Source of the DNA: Sphaerospermopsis sp. SIO1G1
GTDB taxonomy: Bacteria; Cyanobacteriota; Cyanobacteriia; Cyanobacteriales; Nostocaceae
Direction of reading: 5' to 3'
Assembly (NCBI GenBank): GCA_010672785.1
Contig: JAAHFX010000014.1
Location: 109,625 to 149,618 of the forward strand
DNA: 39,994 bases
The translations under genes were made by a program, and so were the position numbers. How positions within the stretch are numbered: the stretch's first letter is position 1; each line of letters begins with the position of its first letter. Positions 17,041-25,040 of this stretch are shown in pieces. Below the pieces are notes generated by a model. It made no database searches. It had not been told where the DNA came from and saw nothing but the letters and a program-made list of their open reading frames with translations.

Positions 17041-17511
17041 ATGGCCAACTTTGTGTACACTATCACTCGGCTTTTTAATCCTGGCCGAACCTATTTACTT
17101 CTAGCTATCCTCATTTTTGCTGCTGCTAACTCCATTACACGCAAACTCACAGAAATTGGCGCGCAGAATTTAATTGATGGTCGAAATCCCATTTCTTTTT
17201 GTAATGTTTTGTTTGTTGGTAATCTTTGTGCTTTACTAGCTTTAATAATTATTTATGGCCGTCAGTGGAATTTTACAACTGTCAAACAATTATCTGCTAC
17301 TGACTGGTTAGGTTTGCTAGGAGTGGCAATTTTATCAGCTTATTTGATTTTGGGAGTAGTTCCCACAACAGCACAATATATAGGAGGGAGTGTGATTATT
17401 ATTGGTATTCTTATCAATCAAATCGGGATTCAGAATAAAACTCCAAAAAGTATAAATTCGCCAACAATACCAATTGAAAACGACATGGAAGTTGGCTTTA
17501 AAGGAATGTAA
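17041..17511 (+). pseudogene. EamA/DMT-family transporter with large in-frame internal deletion
   Basis: The reading frame is open (156 residues) but the protein cannot be a complete transporter. EamA permeases have about 10 membrane helices and around 300 residues. Here the N-terminal part (RTYLLLAILIFAAANSITR, ISFCNVLFVGNLCALLALII, DWLGLLGVAILS) joins directly to the last helix (AYLILGVVPTTAQYIGG, then VIIIGILINQIG). About half the family length, the middle helices, is gone without a frameshift. The junction is at about residue 113, near 17340. It starts 29 bp after the ATPase gene. Either a decayed gene or a minimal membrane protein; decay is more likely. Confidence 0.75.
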
Positions 17512-17518
17512 ATTTTTA

Positions 17519-17627
17519 TCTCGTTCCCAGTTTCCAACTGGGAATGCTATGACAGAGGTTCTACCTCTCCTATCATTGAAAATAGAACCTTCCATAATTC
17601 ATTTCCAGACAAAATCTGGGAACGAGA
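17519..17627. mobile_element. 109-bp MITE-like element with perfect 12-bp inverted ends
   Basis: TCTCGTTCCCAG at 17519-17530 is exactly repeated in inverse orientation at 17616-17627. Inside are two hairpins: CCCAG-TTTCCAA-CTGGG, and GAGG-TTCTA-CCTC. No coding capacity. A relative with the same order of hairpins (TCTCGTTCCC stem, then AGGC-TCT-GCCT) lies at 26405-26453 in the opposite direction. Confidence 0.8.
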
Positions 17628-17781
17628 AAATATTATTCAAAACACCAAACTAATTTAATTAATCATTATCCCCTGACTGATAATCAAATTGATAAATTTT
17701 TCATAATTAAATCCGTAAAGAGTGATTATTGATAACTTCGTTGTACATCGCTTGTCTAACCCTATAACTATTAACTATCCA

Positions 17782-18411
17782 TTATTGAACAACTTCTAAT
17801 AACTCACTAGGATGATGAATTAAAAAATCTGGTTTTTCCCTAGCTAATGCTTCAGCAGAATTGAACCCCCAGGTAACTGCAACTACTTGAATATTTGCTC
17901 TTTTGGCTGCATCTACATCCCTAGTTTCATCACCAACATAAATAACAGTTTGTGGTTTAATCTGTCTCTGTCTTAAAACATTATTTATGATAGTTGTCTT
18001 ACCAAAAATTGTTACCCCTGAGTGGATAAATTCAAATAAATAATCTAAACCATGACACTTGAGAAATTCAATTACATTTTCCTGGGAATTAGAAGTAATA
18101 ATTCCTAACCTATAACCTTGTCGTTCTAGTTCTGTAATTGTTGCTGTGATTCCAGATATAGGTTCTAAATCTTTGATCTTATTTTTTAATTCTCCTTTCA
18201 CTTTTTTGACTAAGAAGGGTATCTTAAATAATGAAATACCAGAATATTTAATTATCTCTCTAGCAGTTAAATTCCTTAAAAGTTTCAATTCATCGGCAGA
18301 AATTTGTATATAACCAAATTCCAATGCTAAACGATTAGCAATGGTGACAAGAGCATCTACAGTATCTGCAATTGTGCCATCAAAATCAAAAATTATTACT
18401 TTTTGGGTCAT
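17782..18411 (-). CDS. HAD-superfamily phosphatase (phosphoglycolate phosphatase-like)
   Basis: 209-residue haloacid-dehalogenase hydrolase that likely removes phosphate from a small metabolite. Motif I is DFDGTIAD (nucleophile Asp9, acid Asp11), motif II IITSNS, motif III Lys near FGKTTII and motif IV VGDETRD. The cap between motifs I and II is helical (C1 type), as in phosphoglycolate phosphatase and beta-phosphoglucomutase; the substrate cannot be chosen. The start codon overlaps the end of queG by 26 bp, so the two are translationally linked. Confidence 0.9.
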   Translation of the reverse strand: MTQKVIIFDFDGTIADTVDALVTIANRLALEFGYIQISADELKLLRNLTAREIIKYSGISLFKIPFLVKKVKGELKNKIKDLEPISGITATITELERQGYRLGIITSNSQENVIEFLKCHGLDYLFEFIHSGVTIFGKTTIINNVLRQRQIKPQTVIYVGDETRDVDAAKRANIQVVAVTWGFNSAEALAREKPDFLIHHPSELLEVVQ

Positions 18412-19357
18412 TCTTTAGCCTAAATGTGTCAAGATTAGCACGAGCATTTCTTCTTAACATTTCCGGTTTGATCCGCCGTAAAGCCGATCCTGTAAATTGT
18501 TTATCCCACTCCTCATCTGTAATTTGCGCTAATTCTACCAGCTTAGGGGTTAAATTCCCAGGATAAGGTTGAAAATCTTTCACATCTGTAATTTTGGCAA
18601 AACGCTGATTCCAAGGACATACTTCTTGACAAATATCACAACCTGCTATCCATCCTTGTAAATTCACTTTGATATTTTCTGGTAGTGTATCTGATCTATT
18701 TTCAATCGTATGGTAAGCAATACATTTATTAGCATCTACTACAAATGGTTGGGTAATAGCTTTAGTGGGGCAAGCCTCTATACATCTTGTACAAGTTCCA
18801 CAATGTTGGGTAGCTGGGCGATCGCTCTCTAACTCCACACTCGTTAATATTTCTCCCAAAAATACCCAAGAACCATACTCTCTAGTGATTAAATTACCAT
18901 TCTTAGCAATCCAACCAAGACCAGCTTTTTCTGCCCACACCTTATCTTGTATTGGCCCTGTATCTGCATAATATCTGGTTTTGATGTTTTCATCTTGTGT
19001 TTCTAACCAGTTAGCCAGTTGCTTGAGTTTTTTATGCAGTACCTTATGATAATCTCTGCCCCAACCATAACGAGAAATCTTTCCATATTCTTTATTGTCT
19101 GAATGCTGATCAGGGGTGTAATAATTTAAAGCTACACAAATTAGCGATCGCACTTCTGGCATAACTAACCTGATATCCTGTCGTTTTGGGTTACTCATCC
19201 ATTCCATACCCGCGTGATAACCCATATTAATCCATGTTTGCAATCTTTGAGACGCTTGAGTATTTTCCTCTTTTACATGAGCAATACCAACTTGATGAAA
19301 ACCTAATTCCTTGGCTTTCTCTTTTACCATATCGCTGGTTACTGGAGAATGACTCAT
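18386..19357 (-). CDS. queG: Epoxyqueuosine reductase
   Basis: Cobalamin- and Fe-S-dependent enzyme for the last step of queuosine synthesis in tRNA, epoxyqueuosine to queuosine. 323 residues. The N-terminal cobalamin-binding part includes YYADTGPIQDK, with the proposed proton donor Asp132. Two 4Fe-4S clusters: CGTCTRCIEACP (Cys186, 189, 192, 196) and CDICQEVCPWN (Cys240, 243, 247), plus Cys212. It lacks the C-terminal HEAT repeats of longer QueG forms, as many family members do. ATG at 19357; it shares a promoter region with the divergent carotenoid gene and is followed in the same operon by the HAD phosphatase. Confidence 0.96.
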   Translation of the reverse strand: MSHSPVTSDMVKEKAKELGFHQVGIAHVKEENTQASQRLQTWINMGYHAGMEWMSNPKRQDIRLVMPEVRSLICVALNYYTPDQHSDNKEYGKISRYGWGRDYHKVLHKKLKQLANWLETQDENIKTRYYADTGPIQDKVWAEKAGLGWIAKNGNLITREYGSWVFLGEILTSVELESDRPATQHCGTCTRCIEACPTKAITQPFVVDANKCIAYHTIENRSDTLPENIKVNLQGWIAGCDICQEVCPWNQRFAKITDVKDFQPYPGNLTPKLVELAQITDEEWDKQFTGSALRRIKPEMLRRNARANLDTFRLKNDPKSNNF

Positions 19358-19569
19358 TTTTTGTAGGTGTGATTGCCAATCAGTAATCAGGTAATTATAC
19401 CGTATTTACTTTTTCTTTCCATTTGATCTCCTTAGCCTAGCTATTTGTAAACTTTATTTGCTTTTTGTTAAGAAATGCAACATAATAGTTGACAAGAAGA
19501 TAAAAAACACACGCAAAACCCTTTGCGATTTATAACAAATTTGTTAAGTAAAATGAGGTAAGCAAAATT

Positions 19570-20079
19570 ATGACTTTCACTTCTAATTCACCATCCACTC
19601 GTTTTTTTAACTACAGTAAAGACGTTGATGTAGTTAACTCAACTATTACTGTATTTAAAGCCCTCAGCATAGATGATCAACTGGCAGTACTATGGTATGC
19701 TTACACCGAAATGGGTAAATCCATCACTCCAGCAGCTACTGGCTCTGCTAGACTGCAATTAGCAGAAGGCTTGTTAAATAAAATTAAGGAAATGTCTCAT
19801 CCAGAGCAGTTGGAAGCGATGCGTGATTTAGCTGCTCAGAAAAACACACAAGTTTCTCGTGCTTACGGAATTCTCAGCCCCAACACCAAGTTAGCTTTTT
19901 GGTATGAGCTAGCAGTATTAATGACAAAAGGTTTTGTTATTCCTGTACCCCCTGGTTATCAAATATCTCGTGATGGGGCGCAAGTTTTAGCTACAATTCA
20001 AGGATTGGATTTTGGTCAACAAATCACTGTTTTCCGTAAAGTTGTGACAGAAATGGGTGTAGATCCCCTTGCGGACTAA
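19570..20079 (+). CDS. Helical carotenoid protein (OCP N-terminal-domain homologue)
   Basis: All-helical ketocarotenoid-binding protein; family members quench singlet oxygen or bind phycobilisomes and dissipate energy. 169 residues: the complete OCP N-terminal domain without the C-terminal sensor. Carotenoid-site aromatics are kept: Trp42 and Tyr45 in LAVLWYAYTEMG, and Trp111 in LAFWYELA. Arg156 (ITVFRKVV) appears to match OCP Arg155, used in phycobilisome contact. The next gene is the C-terminal-domain homologue. In Nostoc PCC 7120 the HCP4 gene (all4941) is, as I recall, adjacent to its CTDH (all4940), so this is probably the HCP4 type. A GAGGT lies 12 bp before the ATG. Confidence 0.93.
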   Translation: MTFTSNSPSTRFFNYSKDVDVVNSTITVFKALSIDDQLAVLWYAYTEMGKSITPAATGSARLQLAEGLLNKIKEMSHPEQLEAMRDLAAQKNTQVSRAYGILSPNTKLAFWYELAVLMTKGFVIPVPPGYQISRDGAQVLATIQGLDFGQQITVFRKVVTEMGVDPLAD

Positions 20080-20120
20080 TTTTTAATTTTCATTCAACCT
20101 CAATGTCTACTTAAACTTTT

Positions 20121-20144
20121 ATTCCCAGGTATAAACTTGGGAAT
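20121..20144 (+). terminator. Hairpin after the carotenoid protein gene
   Basis: ATTCCCA and TGGGAAT pair around a 10-base loop, 42 bp after the stop codon. The following sequence is AT-rich but has no real T-run, so it may be a weak or processing hairpin that uncouples this gene from the next. Confidence 0.35.
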
Positions 20145-20367
20145 AATTTACTTATAAGTATCTATGGAGATTAGAAGTTAGGAGTAAGGAGTCAGGAGGA
20201 GAGTTTAAAAAACTAATTTTCCACCTTTGCAGACTGACAGGCATTGCAAAGCTATTGATAGAAAACAAATAACAGAGAGCAGAGAATAACTACAGAGATT
20301 ATTATTGGTTTCAAAGCTGCAAACCCAATATTATTTTTTAGGAGTATAAGAAATAAGGATATGAATT

Positions 20368-20793
20368 ATGAATATTGTTTGGGAAAAAATTGAAGAACCC
20401 ACCCTAGTGCGTTACTTTCAGACATTAAATGCAGGAGAATTTACTGCAACTGCTCAGTTATTTGCTCAAGATGGTGTCATGTATCCACCTCTAGATCCGG
20501 CAATAATTGGAGTAGAAAAAATTACAGCCTACTTACAAAAAGAAGCACAGGATCTCAAAGCTGAACCACAGCAAATAGTCAAGGAAAATTTAGCGGATAA
20601 CCACATCGAAATCCAAGTTACGGGTAAAGCTCACACATCTTGGTGTACTGTTAATGTGATGTGGCTATTTATTCTCAATCCACAAAGGGAAATTTTAGCA
20701 GCAAAAATCAAACTTTTAGCATCACCCCAAGATTTGATAGCTTTGCGTCCACCAAACCAGGAATATACAGAATTACCTACCTTGATGAATTGA
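20368..20793 (+). CDS. OCP C-terminal-domain homologue (CTDH), NTF2-like carotenoid carrier
   Basis: 141-residue NTF2-fold protein; CTDHs bind a ketocarotenoid as dimers, deliver it to helical carotenoid proteins and quench singlet oxygen. The fold is seen in TLVRYFQTLNAGEFTATAQL, FAQDGVMYPPLDPAIIG and VNVMWLFILNP. Tyr16 and Trp99 probably match OCP Tyr201 and Trp288, which hold the carotenoid keto group. A single Cys93 may be the disulphide cysteine reported for the Anabaena CTDH (inference). It follows the HCP gene by 288 bp on the same strand. Its stop codon is 5 bp from that of the convergent gene. Confidence 0.92.
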   Translation: MNIVWEKIEEPTLVRYFQTLNAGEFTATAQLFAQDGVMYPPLDPAIIGVEKITAYLQKEAQDLKAEPQQIVKENLADNHIEIQVTGKAHTSWCTVNVMWLFILNPQREILAAKIKLLASPQDLIALRPPNQEYTELPTLMN

Positions 20794-20798
20794 AATAA

Positions 20799-21239
20799 TT
20801 AACTCTTGCTAAAAGTGGATTTACCTAAAGAACGCAAAAGTATTTTTCTACCTAACTCAATATCTGAAGGTGAACACTGCCAATCTGGATGTGCAGTCAT
20901 TAACAGACTTTCTAAGGCTTCCCGATCAAAAAGATGACACACTGGAGCATCATTAACACTTGCTTCTACTGCATAGCAATTATCACTTATGCAGCGGATT
21001 ATACAGCGGCTAGAAATTCTGGCTAAATTCATTACTTCTCCTGGCTGGAGAGAGCGAAATTTACGCACTACTTGTTTAAAATCTTCTATGGAAGAAACTA
21101 TTAACCCTGGTAGAGCTAATGTAACTTTTTTGTCTCCATTCACCGCAATCCAGTAATGACGACTTGGATCAATTCCTTCTAACCAAGATGATTCATCGTC
21201 TAGACGATAGCGGGGAGATAGACAAAATAGAGGTTTCAT
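20799..21239 (-). CDS. Conserved-looking protein of unknown function
   Basis: 146 residues from ATG 21239; a TTG two codons upstream is less likely. No motif recognised. The sequence is mixed alpha/beta in appearance, with no signal peptide or membrane segment. It has several cysteines (CLS, RCIIRCISDNC, VCHLF, WQC) but no regular metal-binding spacing. A WLEGIDPSRHYWIAVNGDKK segment is striking. It sits between the carotenoid pair (convergent, 5-bp gap) and the partner-switching genes (same strand, 188 bp upstream). Typical length and codon use suggest a real gene. Confidence 0.7.
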   Translation of the reverse strand: MKPLFCLSPRYRLDDESSWLEGIDPSRHYWIAVNGDKKVTLALPGLIVSSIEDFKQVVRKFRSLQPGEVMNLARISSRCIIRCISDNCYAVEASVNDAPVCHLFDREALESLLMTAHPDWQCSPSDIELGRKILLRSLGKSTFSKS

Positions 21240-21427
21240 AAGCAAATTTATTAATTTGGGATTTAATGTGCAGTTATTATGTTTCGCTTTTGTTTGCCAT
21301 CCGACAAAAAAATGGATAGCACAAAATGTTGCTGTCCTACGTTAAGTATTGGATAACTATTACTCATAAATCAAATAAATTTAGTAAAAGTTATCATTTT
21401 ATTTACATTTCTTTATAATTAACTTGT

Positions 21428-21862
21428 TTAATCTGTCTCCTGCATTAGTTCAGGAATAGTAGTTTCTAATTTTAAGCAGTTACCACCATCAATTTGCAGG
21501 CGATACTCAACTTTATCCATTAAACGATTCATAATCAGCCATCCATAGCCTCCCTCTTGTTTTTGTGCAGGCTGGGGAGGAAAATAACTAGACATATCAA
21601 AACCTTGGCCATAATCCCAAACTTCAATAGCTAAGGTTTGGTCTTTGATTTCTAACTTTAATAGTGTTGGTAAGCCAGGTTTGTCTTTATGAGCATGACG
21701 AACTACGTTAGAGTATGCTTCAATCAAAACTAAACGGAGACGGACGGATAATTCTGACCAATCGAAAGAATCCCCGAGTTCAATTTTTAAGCATCCCAGC
21801 AACCAATTTTCCACAATTGTCACAAAACTCAAATTACTGGGTACATGAAGCTCACTTTTCAT
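21428..21862 (-). CDS. Anti-sigma factor-type GHKL kinase (RsbW-like)
   Basis: 144-residue HATPase_c domain protein of the RsbW/SpoIIAB class; such proteins bind sigma factors or phosphorylate anti-sigma antagonists. N-box: LIEAYSNVVRHAH (Glu48, Asn52). G1: WDYGQGF (Asp83, Gly85, Gly87). G2: GGYGWLIM (104-111). No histidine kinase dimerisation domain. It lies 3 bp downstream of the receiver-GAF-PP2C gene, clearly one operon: the phosphatase would reverse what this kinase does, on an STAS-type partner that is not in the window. Start ATG 21862. Confidence 0.93.
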   Translation of the reverse strand: MKSELHVPSNLSFVTIVENWLLGCLKIELGDSFDWSELSVRLRLVLIEAYSNVVRHAHKDKPGLPTLLKLEIKDQTLAIEVWDYGQGFDMSSYFPPQPAQKQEGGYGWLIMNRLMDKVEYRLQIDGGNCLKLETTIPELMQETD

Positions 21863-21865
21863 TTA

Positions 21866-23539
21866 TTACATCACCTCCAGAGAAAGTATAGTTTGGTCAT
21901 CTTCTTGGATAGGGTTATCTTGACGTATAAAAGTCAACAAGTTTTCCAGAGAAAATGGTAAAGGTTGCTCTTTGATTAATTGCCACAAACCGTCTTGATC
22001 AAGCATGGACGAATTTTGGCGCTGACTATTATTACTTCCTTTTTTCAAGAAGTTCGCATTTTTTGATACTTTTGCTTCTGTAATTCCATCACTAGCTAAT
22101 AACAAAGTATTCCCAGATTTAAGGATTAATTTACCCGATTCTGACTGCCAGCGAGGAAGAATACCTAAAGGAACACTGCGAACTTTTAAATGATTTACTG
22201 TAGTATCTGATTGCACAGGATATGACCATACAAGTGGATAGATATGACCAGCATTAGCATAGATCAGTTCACCAGTAGTTTTTTTGTAAGATGCAATTAC
22301 CAGAGTAATAAAGTAATTGTTACTAATTAACTCATCAGCTAAGGCATGATTTAGATTTTGCATGACAATATTGGGTTCAGCAGGAGATTCTTGAGATAAT
22401 TCCCGACGTAGTAAAGAAATTGCACTGGCCATGAACAAAGCTGCTGGTACACCTTTACCGGAAACATCGCCAACTGCTAACCATAAATCCCCATTGGGAT
22501 GGACAAAAACTTCAAAAAAATCTCCTCCGACTTCCCTTGCTGGGTAACAACAAGCCTGGATTTTTAAACCTTCAATCTCTGGTAAAGTTTGACGTAGGAG
22601 GTTATTTTGAATTTGGCGAGCTACTTGTAACTCCACTCTAATTTGTTGTTGTTTTTCCTGTAAACTTTGATATAGTTTTGCTTGAGAGAGGGCTAGGGCT
22701 GCCTGTTCTGCAACTCCTGTGATCAGCTGAATATCTTCCTCTGGCCAAGATACAACACTTGCCCTTTGATCAATACTCATAACTGCCACTAAATCCTGTT
22801 GGTAAGTAAAGGGAACAATTAGATATTGATAGGTGACGCTATTGTTTTCATTTGTAACTATCTGATATTTTTGACCCTTAATTACTTGTTCCATGTAAGG
22901 TTCATAATCCATGTGATCAATATCACCAGAAGATTGTGGATTATGATAGGAAAATTCAGTTTTGCTGAGGTGATCGCCTTCTACCAGTCTTAAAACGCAA
23001 TTAGTGGCTGCAAATGTTTCACCAATGGTGACAACTATTTTTTGTAAAATATTTTCATAATCTAGAGATTCTCTGATTGCTGATGTTACGGCATTAAATA
23101 AAGATTCTCTCCGCAGGGCATTTCTTAACTCTTTTGTCCTTTGTTTAACAACTTTATATGTATCTAATCCCTGCTCAACTAATGATTTGAGTTGGTCTGG
23201 TTTCCAAGGTTTGGTAACATACTTGAATACTTGACCAGAGTTAATTGCATCTACTAAATCTTCTACATCAGTAAAACCAGTCAATAGAATGCGGATCGTA
23301 TCAGGGAAACGATCTACTGTCAAACTAAATAGTTCCGTACCATTCATATCTGGCATTCTTTGATCGGAGATGATGACAGCCATCTCTCCTTCTTGGTTCA
23401 AAATTTCTAAGGCATCGTTCGCATTAATTGCTTTATATACTTTAAAGTTCCGCCAAAAAGTGCGGTATAGTAATTGTAAGTTATCTGGTTCATCATCTAC
23501 AACCATCAGCTTGGGCTTGTTGATTTGTATTTCCGTCAT
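21866..23539 (-). CDS. Response regulator with GAF and PP2C-type (SpoIIE/RsbU) phosphatase domain
   Basis: 557-residue signalling protein. Receiver 10-125: Asp15/Asp16, phospho-acceptor Asp59 (IISDQRMPDMNG), Thr87, Lys110 (YVTKPW). Coiled linker 125-160; GAF 155-295 (ATNCVLRLVEG, YLIVPFTYQQDLVAVMSID); second coiled coil 296-325 (QEKQQQIRVELQVARQIQ). PP2C/SpoIIE 330-557 with metal-binding motifs EVGGDFFEVF, VGDVSGKGVPAALF, NAGH, LLASDGITE and EDDQTIL. A phosphorylated receiver would gate serine/threonine phosphatase activity in a partner-switch with the GHKL kinase 3 bp downstream. An insertion of low complexity (KGSNNSQRQNSS) sits just before the C-terminal motif. ATG 23539. Confidence 0.95.
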   Translation of the reverse strand: MTEIQINKPKLMVVDDEPDNLQLLYRTFWRNFKVYKAINANDALEILNQEGEMAVIISDQRMPDMNGTELFSLTVDRFPDTIRILLTGFTDVEDLVDAINSGQVFKYVTKPWKPDQLKSLVEQGLDTYKVVKQRTKELRNALRRESLFNAVTSAIRESLDYENILQKIVVTIGETFAATNCVLRLVEGDHLSKTEFSYHNPQSSGDIDHMDYEPYMEQVIKGQKYQIVTNENNSVTYQYLIVPFTYQQDLVAVMSIDQRASVVSWPEEDIQLITGVAEQAALALSQAKLYQSLQEKQQQIRVELQVARQIQNNLLRQTLPEIEGLKIQACCYPAREVGGDFFEVFVHPNGDLWLAVGDVSGKGVPAALFMASAISLLRRELSQESPAEPNIVMQNLNHALADELISNNYFITLVIASYKKTTGELIYANAGHIYPLVWSYPVQSDTTVNHLKVRSVPLGILPRWQSESGKLILKSGNTLLLASDGITEAKVSKNANFLKKGSNNSQRQNSSMLDQDGLWQLIKEQPLPFSLENLLTFIRQDNPIQEDDQTILSLEVM

Positions 23540-23723
23540 TTTTGAATAAAATTTTAGATATTATTTTTCTGCCAAGATAGATCAAGTTTATACCAGGATC
23601 TGCCAACTTAATTAGTAGTAATTTCTCATTGTTAAAAAACAAACTCTGGAAAAAGCATTTATATATTTATACAGTTCTAGGACTCCACTATTGTTCTTTG
23701 ATAATCTCTAGTATACACCAAAA

Positions 23724-23831
23724 TTATTCTTCTCTGTTTCCTGTTACCTTTACAGCATCAGGAACAAGTTTGTTAACATTATGTAAATGATTATCTATTG
23801 CTGAAGGATCTGCTACTTCAAATAGTATCAT
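23724..23831 (-). pseudogene. Short gene remnant cut by an element
   Basis: A 35-residue minus-strand frame (MILFEVADPSAIDNHL..., ending TGNREE) has coding-like composition and ends in a normal stop. Its first six or so codons lie in the sequence shared with the AGGACTTAC element family, so the upstream part of the original gene seems to be lost. The family was not identified; a DUF3303- or ferredoxin-fold-like tail is only a guess. Confidence 0.35.
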
Positions 23832-23986
23832 TGCGACTACGGGAAGTAATCTCAAACCCCGACGCTTCATGAATATGCGTAAGTGCTATAATTGTAGCAT
23901 TTAATTATTCTCAGGACTTACGAAAAATATCTCTTGTAATTCTCATTCCTCTGTGTTCTCTGTGTCTGGGGTGGTTCGATTATTCT
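23812..23986. mobile_element. Two partial copies of the AGGACTTAC element, tail then head
   Basis: 23812-23888 matches the right half of the element at 24875-25040 (CTACTTCAAATAGT...GCGTAAGT). 23913-23986 matches its left half (AGGACTTACG...TCTGTGTTCTCTGTG...GGTTCG). Order and direction are tail-head here and head-tail on the other side of the adenine methylase gene, all in the same orientation. Confidence 0.75.
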
Positions 23987-24022
23987 ATCAAATTGATAAT
24001 TATTCACAGATATTATTATTGA

Positions 24023-24829
24023 TTAAAGAAGATAATTAGTAATAAAAATTTCCTGACCTTTAGCTGCCTGATTTTGTTTATAATTATTCATTCCATATTG
24101 CAATTCCCATTCATAAATATAGGCGAAATCAAAATTTTCTCGCACTTGTTGACAGTCATCATAAGTAATTAACCATTGATGGGAACATTCAGACATTAAT
24201 TGAGCAAAACGAGCATGATCAAAATAAGTATGTAAATCACCTCTTTTGCCATATAATTTAGATTGAGTTTTGCTCAGATAAGGAGGATCTAGAAATATGA
24301 ATACATCTTTTCCTGGTTCAACTAATAATTTGCTGTAGTCAAAATTTGTGACTTGTGTATTCATAAAACAACCATCTAAAGCAGCTAATCTATGAATGGA
24401 AGAATCTGTAAACCGACTTTGAAAAGAAGCTTGAGAATAACCACCACTTTCAATAGTTCCAGAAAAAGTAATTCTATTCAAAACAAAAAACCGCACCGCC
24501 CGATCTAATGGACTCATAATATTTGTATCTGCGGTAGCGAGAGATTGAAATAAAGCGCGTCCATCGGTTGTTTGTTGTTTGATTTTCCAAACTGAATCAA
24601 CTAATGTGGGTAAATTAGTTTTTACTTGCTGCCAAAAACAATATAATTCTGAGTTGAGATCATTAACCCAAGAAGATATATGAGGATATTGATTGATAAC
24701 ATGAAAAAATACAGCACCACCGCCAACGAAAGGTTCACGAAATTCTGTAAATTTAGGAGGTAGATAGTGAGCAATTTGGGGAATTGCTTTTTGTTTTCCA
24801 CCAGGATAACGTAATGGACTTTTAAACAT
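24023..24829 (-). CDS. D12-class DNA N6-adenine methyltransferase (Dam family)
   Basis: Transfers methyl from S-adenosylmethionine to adenine in DNA. 268 residues. SAM-site N-terminal motif SPLRYPGGKQK (residues 4-14), motif I EPFVGGGAVFF, catalytic motif IV DPPY in FIFLDPPYLSKTQ, and LITYDDC as motif V. Length and motif order equal Dam/D12 enzymes. GATC would be a reasonable target in a genome rich in GCGATCGC, but specificity cannot be read from sequence, and this may be an orphan or phage-like enzyme. The gene lies between direct copies of a small element (23913-23986 and 24875-25040), with no restriction gene beside it. ATG 24829. Confidence 0.93.
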   Translation of the reverse strand: MFKSPLRYPGGKQKAIPQIAHYLPPKFTEFREPFVGGGAVFFHVINQYPHISSWVNDLNSELYCFWQQVKTNLPTLVDSVWKIKQQTTDGRALFQSLATADTNIMSPLDRAVRFFVLNRITFSGTIESGGYSQASFQSRFTDSSIHRLAALDGCFMNTQVTNFDYSKLLVEPGKDVFIFLDPPYLSKTQSKLYGKRGDLHTYFDHARFAQLMSECSHQWLITYDDCQQVRENFDFAYIYEWELQYGMNNYKQNQAAKGQEIFITNYLL

Positions 24830-24874
24830 AAATAATTATCTGAGCAGAAAGGTATATATATATTATTTAAAATC

Positions 24875-25040
24875 AAGACTTACGCAAAATATCTCTTGTA
24901 AACCTCATTTCTCTGTGTTCTCTGTGCCTGGAGTGGTTCGTTTATTCCATAGCTATCCTAAAAACCTACTTTAAATAGTGTCATTGCGACGAAAGGAAGC
25001 AATCTCAAACCTTGATGTTTCATAAAAATGTGTAAGTCCT
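24875..25040. mobile_element. Complete copy of the AGGACTTAC element (MITE-like)
   Basis: Starts AAGACTTACGCA and ends TGTAAGTCCT, imperfect inverted ends. The left half has CTCTGTGTTCTCTGTGCCTGG, shown here in part only; the right half has GTCATTGCGACGAAAGGAAG. No coding capacity. Relatives at 23812-23986, 29292-29383, 36124-36220 and 39595-39685. Confidence 0.8.

Noticed and set aside
24622..24876. 84-codon hydrophobic frame overlapping the adenine methylase start
   Set aside because: It shares the strand but not the frame of the methylase, has no family match, and is explained by AT-rich sequence.
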